Below, piece after piece: positions 1 through 5,575 of a DNA stretch of 9,534 nucleotides. The stretch is taken from assembly GCA_039182715.1 (NCBI GenBank), contig JBCDBY010000178.1, positions 1 to 9,534 on the forward strand, in the 5' to 3' direction. This DNA comes from JBCDBY01 sp039182715. Lineage in GTDB: Bacteria; Planctomycetota; PLA2. Positions within the stretch are counted from its first letter, which is position 1. Every line of letters starts with the position of its first letter. The position numbers and the translations under genes are program-made. The notes below the pieces were generated by a model. The model had not been told where the DNA came from, made no database searches, and was given only the letters and a program-made list of their open reading frames with translations.

Positions 1-1
1 A

Positions 2-2761
2 TTTCGCGCAAACGACGCCGAAGGGGGCCGCGCCGCCCACGAGGAGGTCGGCGAACTTCGCAACGACCAACCCCTCGCCTGCAAGGCGGCCGTCGCCGCG
101 TTAGCCACCGACCGCGGCCTCGACTGGCGGCTCGCGGCCAAGGCGGCGCGCACCCTGGGCTGGCTGCAGTTGGCCGCCGACGCGGAGCAGGCGGCCGCGG
201 CGGCGTTGGCCCGCGAGGGCGACGACGACGCCGCGCTCGCCGCCGCGCAGGCGTGGCTCGACATCGAGACGCGTCGCGGCACCCGCGCGCGCCTGCCCGA
301 GGCGCTGCTGGCCGCAGGCCACTTCAACCTTGCCACGAAGCGCCGCGCCGAAGCCGAAGACTGCGCACGCCGGGCGCTGCATCAGGCGCAGCGCCGCAAG
401 GACGCCACACTCATCGCGAAGGCCAACGGACTTCTGGGCCGCACGCTCGCGGAGCGCGGCGCCAAGCAGGACGCGCGCGTCTATCTGGAGCGGGCGCGGG
501 CCGGCCTGCAAGGCGAGGCGCTCTTCGAGTCGCTGGCACTGCTGGTCGACCTCGAACGCCGCATCGACGGCATCGAGCCCGCGGGTGTCCGCGCCGAGGA
601 GTGGCGCAAGGCGGCGATCGCGGGCAAGCAGCCGCTCTGGGAAGGCCGCGCCGAGGTGACGCTGGCGCGTCTGGAGGATGAGCGCAAGGACTGGACGGCG
701 GCCGCGCGCCGCTGGGACGCGGCCATCGACGCGTTCACGCGCGCGCAGTCGAACGCCGACCTCGCCGCGGCGAGCTACGCACGCGGCGCGCTGGCCCTGC
801 GCGTGGGCGACACGGAAAGTGCCGCCGCCGCGCTGGTCACCGCGCAGAAGGCGGCCGGCAGGGACGGCGCGAAGGACCTGCGCGCGCGGCTGCACGCGGC
901 GCTCGCGCAGCTGGCGCTCGAACAGGGCGAGCAGGCGAAGGCGGAAGAAGAGCTGACGCGCGCCGCACGCCTCGCGCTGGAGACCGGTGACACCGCGCTC
1001 GCGGCACGCACGCTCGCGCGGCGTGGACGCCTCGCGCTGCGCGCGGGTTCGTACACCAAGGCGAAGCCGCTGCTCGAACAGGCGCTGGAGAACCAGCGCA
1101 AGATCGGCGCGCGCGTCGACGCGGCGCGCACCCAGGTCGACCTCGTGGAGATCGAGCTCGCGCTCGGCGACCGCAAGAGGACGCGCCAGCTCGCCGCCGA
1201 GGCGAGCGTCGAAGTGAAGGCGTTGAGCCTCCCGACCGAGACGGCGCGCTGCGCGACGTACGACGCACGATCGCGACTCGGCGAGGAGGAGGCGACGGCG
1301 GTCATCGAGCGCATCCGCGCCGGCGCCCGCACCTCGATCCGCATGCTGGAGGAGTCGGGCAGTCCGGCTACCGCACGCTTCGAACGCGCGCTCGACGCCC
1401 TGCTGCGCGTGGGCGTCGACGCGGCAATTGCGGCCAACGACGTCGGCACGCTGCTGGCCGCCAGCGAGTACGGCCGGTCGCGACGCATGTTGCAGGGGCT
1501 GGGCGGACGGGCGGGACTCACGCGCGCGCTGACGCCGGAGAAGCTCGGGGCGGAGATCGCGGCGCTGCGCAAGGAGGAGGCGCGCCTGACGCGGCTCTAC
1601 CAGGAGCACCGCAAGCGGATGGCGCGCAACCCGATGATGGAGACGCGCCGCCAGCTCGAGACCAAGCGACAGGAGATTGCGAAGGCGGAAGCGAAGCGCA
1701 CCGCGGCGTTGGCCGACGCCGGCTGGCTGCTGGCGCCCAGCGTGCCGAGCGACGACGCGATCGCGGGCGCGCTGCGGCCGGACGAGACGCTGCTCTACTT
1801 CTGCGGCGGGACCGACTCGATGGCGGTCATCGTCTGGACCAAGGCGGGTGCGCGCATTCGCCCGCTCGGCGATCGCGGCCGCCTGGAGCGCAAGGTGGCG
1901 GAATTCCGCGAACAGATGCGGGGCCCCGCGCCCGACGCCGTGATTGCCACGCTGCGCGCGCGCCTGATCGATCCGCTGGGGCTGGAGGACGGCGAAAACC
2001 TCGTCGTGGTGACGACGCACCCGATCGACCACGTGCCGATTGCGCTGCTGGCGCCGAAGCAGACGGTGCGCTTCGTCGTCAGCGCGGCGGAGCTGGTGCG
2101 CGCGGCGCGCGACGCCGATCGTCAGGGCGCGGGTGTGCTCGCGGTGGGCGATCCGGAGTTCGGCGGTGGCGAGCTGCGCATCCGGCTCGTCTCGCTGCGC
2201 AACGGCGTGCCGGTCCGGCGCTCGGAAACGTCGAGCAAGCTGGTGCAGGAGATCGGCGACTCCGTGCTCGTCGGCGCGAACGCGTCGGAGTTCGAGTTCC
2301 GGAACCGGCTGCGGACGCGCGAGCGGTGGCTCGTGATTCACGTCGACGTGCCCGGCCTGCTCGACGCGCGCGCGCCGTGGCAGAGTTCCATTGCGTTGGC
2401 CCCCACGAAGGAAAACGACGGCCTGCTCACGATGCACGACCTCATGCGCCTGCGGCTGCCCGCCAACATGACGATCCTCGCCGGCATGCAGCCCGCAAAA
2501 GGCACCCAGGACGTCGACGAGGCGATCCAGGCGACCACGAAGGCGCTGCACCTCGCCGGCTCGACGCGCGTCGTGATCACGCGCTGGCCGGTGAGCGACG
2601 CCGCGACCGCCGGCTTCATGCTCGAGTTCTACCGCGGGTGGAAGGAGCGCAAGGAGCCGATCCCCTTCGCCCTGCGCCGCGCACAGGAATACGTCCGCAC
2701 GCTGCCGGGAACCGCGCACCCGCGGAACTGGGCGGGCTGGGAGGTCTGGGGGGCGCGGTAG
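2..2761 (+). CDS. TPR-CHAT domain protein, 5' end outside window; catalytic dyad replaced
   Basis: The frame is open from base 2 to TAG at 2759-2761, so the gene starts before the window; the TTG at 170 is an internal Leu codon. The visible 919 residues begin with about 450 residues of Ala/Leu/Arg-rich helical pairs spaced like TPR units. A charged helical, coiled-coil-like stretch follows (about 508-578), then a CHAT domain (about 578-919). CHAT landmarks are clear: DETLLYFCGG, HPIDHVPIALL, DGLLTMHDLMRLRLP, TRWPVSD and the final NWAGWEVWG. CHAT is a caspase-like (clan CD) fold, normally using His in an HFATHG-type motif and Cys in an LSACETG-type motif. Here these read IHVDVPG and LAGMQPAKG, giving Pro784 and Met829 at the catalytic places. 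I infer a non-proteolytic scaffold or sensor. The N-terminus is unseen, so a signal or membrane segment cannot be judged. Confidence 0.9.
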   Translation, partial: FRANDAEGGRAAHEEVGELRNDQPLACKAAVAALATDRGLDWRLAAKAARTLGWLQLAADAEQAAAAALAREGDDDAALAAAQAWLDIETRRGTRARLPEALLAAGHFNLATKRRAEAEDCARRALHQAQRRKDATLIAKANGLLGRTLAERGAKQDARVYLERARAGLQGEALFESLALLVDLERRIDGIEPAGVRAEEWRKAAIAGKQPLWEGRAEVTLARLEDERKDWTAAARRWDAAIDAFTRAQSNADLAAASYARGALALRVGDTESAAAALVTAQKAAGRDGAKDLRARLHAALAQLALEQGEQAKAEEELTRAARLALETGDTALAARTLARRGRLALRAGSYTKAKPLLEQALENQRKIGARVDAARTQVDLVEIELALGDRKRTRQLAAEASVEVKALSLPTETARCATYDARSRLGEEEATAVIERIRAGARTSIRMLEESGSPATARFERALDALLRVGVDAAIAANDVGTLLAASEYGRSRRMLQGLGGRAGLTRALTPEKLGAEIAALRKEEARLTRLYQEHRKRMARNPMMETRRQLETKRQEIAKAEAKRTAALADAGWLLAPSVPSDDAIAGALRPDETLLYFCGGTDSMAVIVWTKAGARIRPLGDRGRLERKVAEFREQMRGPAPDAVIATLRARLIDPLGLEDGENLVVVTTHPIDHVPIALLAPKQTVRFVVSAAELVRAARDADRQGAGVLAVGDPEFGGGELRIRLVSLRNGVPVRRSETSSKLVQEIGDSVLVGANASEFEFRNRLRTRERWLVIHVDVPGLLDARAPWQSSIALAPTKENDGLLTMHDLMRLRLPANMTILAGMQPAKGTQDVDEAIQATTKALHLAGSTRVVITRWPVSDAATAGFMLEFYRGWKERKEPIPFALRRAQEYVRTLPGTAHPRNWAGWEVWGAR

Positions 2762-2778
2762 GCCCGAGCGGTCGGGCC
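2761..2778 (+). terminator. Perfect 7-bp hairpin at the end of the CHAT gene
   Basis: GGCCCGA (2761-2767), a 4-base loop GCGG, then TCGGGCC (2772-2778): a perfect stem that starts on the last base of the CHAT stop codon. There is no T tract on either strand, so it is not a textbook intrinsic terminator. Its place between two convergent genes (CHAT on +, the small membrane protein on -) suggests a transcript-end or 3'-stabilising structure for either strand. This is inferred from position and symmetry only. Confidence 0.45.
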
Positions 2779-2780
2779 AG

Positions 2781-2822
2781 GGGGCTAGGGGCTAGGAGCT
2801 AGGGGCCAGGAGCTAGGGGTCC
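2781..2822 (+). repeat. GGGGCTA-type heptamer array, six units
   Basis: Six consecutive 7-mers read GGGGCTA, GGGGCTA, GGAGCTA, GGGGCCA, GGAGCTA and GGGGTCC, the last degenerate. The array overlaps the 3' end of the minus-strand membrane-protein gene and supplies its stop: the CTA at 2813-2815 of the fifth unit is TAG on the minus strand. A related array in the opposite sense lies at 3342-3369. Confidence 0.85.
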
Positions 2823-3112
2823 AGTCGGTCCCAGATGGTTCCGTCCTCGGCGCGGGGGCGTCGGGGACGCCGCGGGTGCTCGGTGCGGAACTTGATGAGC
2901 GCGAGGGCGACGACGGCGAAGAGCACGAGAAACGCGACCAGCGTCCACCCCTCGACGACGCCGCGGATGTAGAGCAGGGCGCCGACCGCCATCGCGAGCA
3001 GCGCGAGGATCTTCCCGAGCTCCGCGGCGTGCACGCCCTCGGACTTCGCGTAGCGACGATTCTCCTCGCGATCGCGAACCTCGCGGCGTTCGACCTTGTC
3101 ACGCCAGGACAT
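2813..3112 (-). CDS. Small two-helix membrane protein, function unknown
   Basis: A 99-residue protein starts at ATG (3112-3110) with MSWRDKVERR. The first 31 residues are highly charged, rich in Arg and Glu. Two hydrophobic stretches follow, about 32-50 (LGKILALLAMAVGALLYIR) and 56-73 (WTLVAFLVLFAVVALALI). The C-terminus is basic then acidic (RRPRRPRAEDGTIWDRLDP). Two segments with a very short loop suggest a helical hairpin with both ends in the cytoplasm. The frame stays open upstream to 3538, but that extension runs through the inverted-repeat element and antisense to the neighbouring gene, so I chose the Met just before the charged segment. No clear Shine-Dalgarno precedes it; the bases there are pyrimidine-rich. 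It follows the DUF6941-like gene on the same strand after a 257-bp repeat-filled gap. I do not recognise the family. Confidence 0.7.
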   Translation of the reverse strand: MSWRDKVERREVRDREENRRYAKSEGVHAAELGKILALLAMAVGALLYIRGVVEGWTLVAFLVLFAVVALALIKFRTEHPRRPRRPRAEDGTIWDRLDP

Positions 3113-3156
3113 GAGGAGATTGTAGGCGGGGAACTCGGAGCAAGTCGGGGTCCTGA

Positions 3157-3322
3157 TTGGCCACAGAAACACAGAAACACAGAAGGGCTTTGGGTCCGCG
3201 GCCCCGTGACTGCGCATCCAAGCCCTTCTTCCCTTTCGAGATTCATGGATCGGAAAGGGGTGCTTCCGGACGTCCCGAAGCACCGAGCGCAGATTTCTGT
3301 GCTTCTGTGTTTCTGTGGCCAA
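3157..3322. repeat. 166-bp nested inverted-repeat element with octamer-repeat arms
   Basis: Arms of 28 bp at 3157-3184 and 3295-3322 are inverted copies with 27/28 matches. Each begins TTGGC and carries three CACAGAAA/G octamers (3162-3185 on +, 3294-3317 on -). The 110 bp between them hold three more hairpins side by side: AGAAGGGCTT (3181-3190) with AAGCCCTTCT (3220-3229), CCCTTTC (3231-3237) with GAAAGGG (3253-3259), and GGTGCTTC (3259-3266) with GAAGCACC (3277-3284), whose loop contains the palindrome GGACGTCC. The element could fold as a multi-branched cruciform or RNA. It looks like a non-autonomous mobile or dispersed repeat (MITE/REP-like). No convincing target-site duplication is visible at its edges. 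Confidence 0.8.
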
Positions 3323-3341
3323 CCAACGCTCTACCCGCTCC

Positions 3342-3369
3342 AGGCCCCTGGCCCCAGGCCCCTGGCCCT
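3342..3369 (-). repeat. Second heptamer array, opposite sense, abutting a stop codon
   Basis: Four 7-mers read AGGCCCC, TGGCCCC, AGGCCCC and TGGCCCT on the + strand, that is GGGGCCW units on the minus strand. The array ends on the base before the stop codon of the minus-strand gene at 3370. It belongs to the same GGGGCYA-like family as the array at 2781-2822, in the opposite sense. The two arrays bracket the small membrane-protein gene and the inverted-repeat element. Confidence 0.8.
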
Positions 3370-3804
3370 CTACGAGTTCTTCGTCGAGGAGTCCCCGAAG
3401 CTCGGTCCCGCCGGCGCGTTGGACTGCCTCACGCGGAACGTCTTCGAGGCGAGGAACTCGCCGTTCGCGAAGATCTGGAACTCGAACTGGCCGGGCTTGG
3501 GCAACACGAGGTTCTGCACCTGCAGCGCGAACTCGCACGTGGCCAGCGGGTTCTCGATGTTCACCTTGGGCGTCTTGCCCGCGCCGACCTGGTCACCCGT
3601 CTCGGTCAGCAGCCGCATCTCCAGCTCGTACTCGCCGTTGGCATCGGTCAGGTTGACGTAGACCGCGATGCGGGGATAGGGCGCGGGGAACTGCGGCAGA
3701 TGCACCTCCTCGAAGATGCCGATCAGGCTCTTCTTGTTGCTGCCCAGCTCGTGGATGACCTGGTCGCAGATGAGGATCGCCTTGACGGACGGGGTGGGAG
3801 GCAT
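3370..3804 (-). CDS. DUF6941-like protein, function unknown
   Basis: A 144-residue protein runs from ATG (3804-3802) to TAG (3372-3370). It opens MPPTPSVKAILICDQVIHEL, followed by KKSLIGIFEEVHLPQFP and alternating beta-type stretches (IAVYVNLTD, YELEMRLLTE, FALQVQNLVL, QFEFQIFANG), and ends LASKTFRVRQ plus a polar tail. From memory this matches the DUF6941 pattern: a single beta-sandwich-like domain with CDQV near the start and an FANG-x-LASK-type end. No signal peptide or membrane segment is visible, so it is probably cytoplasmic. No biochemical function is known to me. The start is favoured by the conserved N-terminus; a weak AGGA lies 12 bases upstream. It diverges from the zinc-ribbon gene with only 25 bp between start codons, so at least one promoter must lie inside a coding region. 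Confidence 0.85.
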   Translation of the reverse strand: MPPTPSVKAILICDQVIHELGSNKKSLIGIFEEVHLPQFPAPYPRIAVYVNLTDANGEYELEMRLLTETGDQVGAGKTPKVNIENPLATCEFALQVQNLVLPKPGQFEFQIFANGEFLASKTFRVRQSNAPAGPSFGDSSTKNS

Positions 3805-3820
3805 CGACGGAGTCTATCCT

Positions 3821-3825
3821 GAGGG
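3821..3825 (+). promoter_or_regulatory. Shine-Dalgarno of the zinc-ribbon gene
   Basis: GAGGG lies four bases before ATG at 3830. This supports that start over the in-frame ATG at 3716, which would run antisense through the 5' part of the DUF6941-like gene. Confidence 0.5.
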
Positions 3826-3829
3826 CCGC

Positions 3830-4177
3830 ATGTCTCCCGGAATGTCGCCCTTCGGACATTGGCGCGAGCCGATTTCCCGTCCCTCGCACGACCCCGACGC
3901 CCGCGAAGCGCTCTCGCGCGCCGACGAGGTGGAGGCGCGTCTCAACCGCGCGCTGCTTGCCCTCGAAGCGCTGTGGGAGATCGCGCAGGAGAAATGGGAG
4001 CTGACGGAGACGGAGCTGGCCGATCGCATCCTCGAGATCGACCAGCGCGACGGGCGACTCGACGGTCGATCCAAACGCGGCCCGACGAACTGTCCGAGCT
4101 GTGGCCGCGTGATCTCAAGACGCTTCCCCCAGTGCCTGTATTGTGGAGCCGTGATCGCACTCGACCCGTTCCGGTAG
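3830..4177 (+). CDS. Small helical protein with C-terminal zinc ribbon
   Basis: A 115-residue protein. Residues about 22-72 are an amphipathic, charged helical region (EVEARLNRALLALEALWEI, then TETELADRILEIDQRDGRLDG). A zinc ribbon follows, with two CxxC knuckles: CPSC at 88-91 and CLYC at 102-105. The ILEIDQRDGRLDG-then-ribbon layout is a pattern I recall in small uncharacterised bacterial proteins, but I cannot name a family. It has no membrane segment and is probably cytoplasmic, binding one zinc ion and perhaps protein or nucleic acid. Its TAG stop (4175-4177) overlaps the AGAGGAG of the next gene, whose TTG start is 12 bases on, so the two are probably translationally coupled. A decayed copy of its last 30 codons lies at 5472-5564 in front of the second paralog. 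Confidence 0.85.
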   Translation: MSPGMSPFGHWREPISRPSHDPDAREALSRADEVEARLNRALLALEALWEIAQEKWELTETELADRILEIDQRDGRLDGRSKRGPTNCPSCGRVISRRFPQCLYCGAVIALDPFR

Positions 4178-4182
4178 AGGAG
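4176..4182 (+). promoter_or_regulatory. Strong Shine-Dalgarno overlapping a stop codon (copy A)
   Basis: AGAGGAG spans the last two bases of the zinc-ribbon stop codon and lies six bases before TTG at 4189. The same arrangement recurs at 5563-5569 before TTG at 5576. Its conservation in both copies is the main reason for choosing these TTG starts. Confidence 0.75.
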
Positions 4183-4188
4183 ACGACT

Positions 4189-5379
4189 TTGGGGAAGGTC
4201 ACGTTCCGCGTTTTCGGTTTCTACATCGCGGCGATCTTTGCGCTCTGGGTCGCCGGCTACGAGATTCCGGAGTCCCCGGCTGATGGGCCCCAGGGTTCCC
4301 GGTCCTTCGAACTCCCGCCCCCCGCGACCTTCGTCCCGGATCCGGCCTCGGTCGTGCTTCCCCCGTGGGACTCGCCGTCCCGCACGCCGAGCGATGCCAT
4401 CGAGGTCGCGACCGATGCACCGATCGAGTTCGAGGATCTTCCGGTGGAAGTTCGCGCGCGCCTCGAGCTCGAACGCCTGCGCATCGCGCTCCCGCCGTTC
4501 ACCGTGCCGGCCCTGACGGGGCGCGGCGACGGTTCCGGTCGCAACATCCCGCTCGCTGCCGAACGCCGCCCGCTGACGGTCGGCCGCCGCGCGGCGTTGC
4601 GCGCCATGATGGCCGGCCAAAGCTACCTTCTCTACATCGGCCCGCCCCCGAGCCGGCCGGTGCTCGACGAGGCGGAGCTTCCGATGGGCCCGTTCGGTCC
4701 CATCCAGATCGCCCGCGAGCGCGACGGAGACACGGGTTTGCGGCTCGAAAGCATCGGGGACACGTCCGACCCGCAACTCGAGGAGTTCGTGGCCGACTTC
4801 AACGGCGAGATGCACCATGCATTCCGCCGCGGCCTCGTCGGAAACCTCGGCGCCCACGGCGTCCCCACGCTCGCGCTCTACCTGCGGCCGGAAGCCGACG
4901 AACTCTTCTTCGAGCTCATGGTCGACCCGGTGGACGGCACCGTCACGCGGCAGCCGGACGGCCGGAGCATCCGGATCGACATCGGCGCGAAGGACGGACT
5001 TCGCCGGGGCACCCGCTTCGTCCTGCGCCAGCGCACGCGCGTCCGCGTCGTGATCGGCATCGTCGAGGTGATCGAGGTCGCCGACCGATCGTCGCGCGCG
5101 CGCATCGTGGAGCGCTTCCCGGTGCCGTGGCGCGACGACCGCCCCACCGTCGTGTCGAGCCCGTTCTTCGTACGCGGGCGGCTCGCGCGCGTGCGCACGC
5201 CGGGCCCGATCGAGGAGTTGAAAGGCATTCCCGGCATCGAGATCATCGAGGAGCGCGACGGCTGGCCCGACGCGTTCATTTTACGACCGGGAGCGATGGT
5301 CGAGGGTCCCATCGCGGCTTGGGGCGTCTACGCGCGACTCGTCCGCTGGTTCCGGCCACAGCTTCAGGACGCGCGATAG
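4189..5379 (+). CDS. N-terminally anchored envelope protein, paralog A
   Basis: A 396-residue protein with a TTG start. A 9-residue cytoplasmic tail (MGKVTFRVF) precedes one membrane segment (about 10-23, GFYIAAIFALWVAG), a signal anchor with no lipobox. A Pro-rich, poorly conserved linker runs to about 112, then the conserved body: GRGDGSGRNIPLA (111-123), AGQSYLLYIG (142-151), DPQLEEFVADFN (194-205), RGLVGN (214-219) and LALYLRPEADELF (228-240). Residues about 258-310 (IDIGAKDGLRRGTRF ... RARIVERF) resemble the small beta domain seen at the ends of FlgT-like and other envelope proteins; this is tentative. The end is LKGIPGIEIIEE ... RLVRWFRPQL. Most of the protein should face the periplasm. 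It lies in one transcription unit with the zinc-ribbon gene. Its paralog is at 5576-6736. No enzyme motif is visible. Confidence 0.85.
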   Translation: MGKVTFRVFGFYIAAIFALWVAGYEIPESPADGPQGSRSFELPPPATFVPDPASVVLPPWDSPSRTPSDAIEVATDAPIEFEDLPVEVRARLELERLRIALPPFTVPALTGRGDGSGRNIPLAAERRPLTVGRRAALRAMMAGQSYLLYIGPPPSRPVLDEAELPMGPFGPIQIARERDGDTGLRLESIGDTSDPQLEEFVADFNGEMHHAFRRGLVGNLGAHGVPTLALYLRPEADELFFELMVDPVDGTVTRQPDGRSIRIDIGAKDGLRRGTRFVLRQRTRVRVVIGIVEVIEVADRSSRARIVERFPVPWRDDRPTVVSSPFFVRGRLARVRTPGPIEELKGIPGIEIIEERDGWPDAFILRPGAMVEGPIAAWGVYARLVRWFRPQLQDAR

Positions 5380-5382
5380 TCC

Positions 5383-5466
5383 GGGCACGCGGTCGTGGGC
5401 CCACCGCGACGCCGCGCGTTCTTCGATCCACGACGACGCCTCGAGGCGCTCGCCCCATGCGAACGC
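5383..5466 (-). pseudogene. Decayed C-terminal scrap of a copy of the downstream kinase gene
   Basis: Read on the minus strand, these bases encode WGERLEASSWIEERAASRW followed by AHDRVP. They align without gaps to the last residues of the intact kinase at 6769-8229 (LGECLAETAWTEESAAQWW, then SHYRVP). The first bases, GGGCACGCGGT, are identical to 6772-6782, and the rest stays recognisably similar with scattered substitutions. The stop codon present in the intact gene is missing (the codon after Pro is GGA). No kinase core is present. It sits three bases past the paralog A stop, in the same place and orientation as the intact kinase relative to paralog B. Confidence 0.8.
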
Positions 5467-5471
5467 GGCCC

Positions 5472-5564
5472 GAGCGCGGCCCGAGTTGTGACAGAGTTAT
5501 TTCAGAACGCCTCCCCCTGCGCTTGTATTGTGGTGTTGTGATCGCACGGAACCCGTTCCGGTAG
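5472..5564 (+). pseudogene. Decayed C-terminal scrap of the zinc-ribbon gene
   Basis: The scrap encodes ERGPSCDRVISERLPLRLYC followed by GVVIARNPFR and TAG. It matches the end of the intact zinc-ribbon protein (CPSCGRVISRRFPQCLYCG, then AVIALDPFR). The first Cys of each CxxC knuckle is gone (Gly and Arg in place), so it could not bind zinc as the original does. No start codon and no helical N-terminal part precede it. The segment through TAGAGGAGACGACTTTG is nearly identical to the intact copy, so what survives is the leader that carries the ribosome binding site of paralog B. Selection on that leader may explain why it persists. Confidence 0.85.
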
Positions 5565-5569
5565 AGGAG
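5563..5569 (+). promoter_or_regulatory. Strong Shine-Dalgarno in the zinc-ribbon scrap (copy B)
   Basis: AGAGGAG overlaps the TAG of the zinc-ribbon remnant and lies six bases before TTG at 5576, exactly as in copy A. Confidence 0.75.
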
Positions 5570-5575
5570 ACGACT

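Noticed and set aside
170..172. TTG as the start of the CHAT-protein gene
   Set aside because: The same frame is open back to base 2 with protein-like sequence, so this is an internal Leu codon of a truncated gene.
101..2719. An 872-codon open frame on the minus strand, antisense to the CHAT gene
   Set aside because: The + strand frame gives clear CHAT motifs. The antisense product is low-complexity Arg/Ala/Leu-rich sequence with no recognisable domain, as expected for the mirror of a GC-rich gene.
3162..3317. Octamer repeats as a CRISPR array
   Set aside because: The octamers are directly adjacent without spacers, occur only three per arm, and the arms are inverted to each other; no cas genes are present.
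3113..3538. N-terminal extension of the small membrane protein
   Set aside because: The extension would translate the inverted-repeat element and a segment antisense to the DUF6941-like gene. It shows no domain, and a good Met lies at 3112.
3782..3820. TTGACG and TATCCT as a sigma70-type promoter for the zinc-ribbon gene
   Set aside because: The spacing between the boxes is 27 bases, far from the usual 17, and in such GC-rich DNA single boxes carry little weight.
5380..5575. A small independent gene between the two paralogs
   Set aside because: The only meaningful readings are a minus-strand kinase tail and a plus-strand zinc-ribbon tail, each lacking start and domain; both are explained as duplication remnants.
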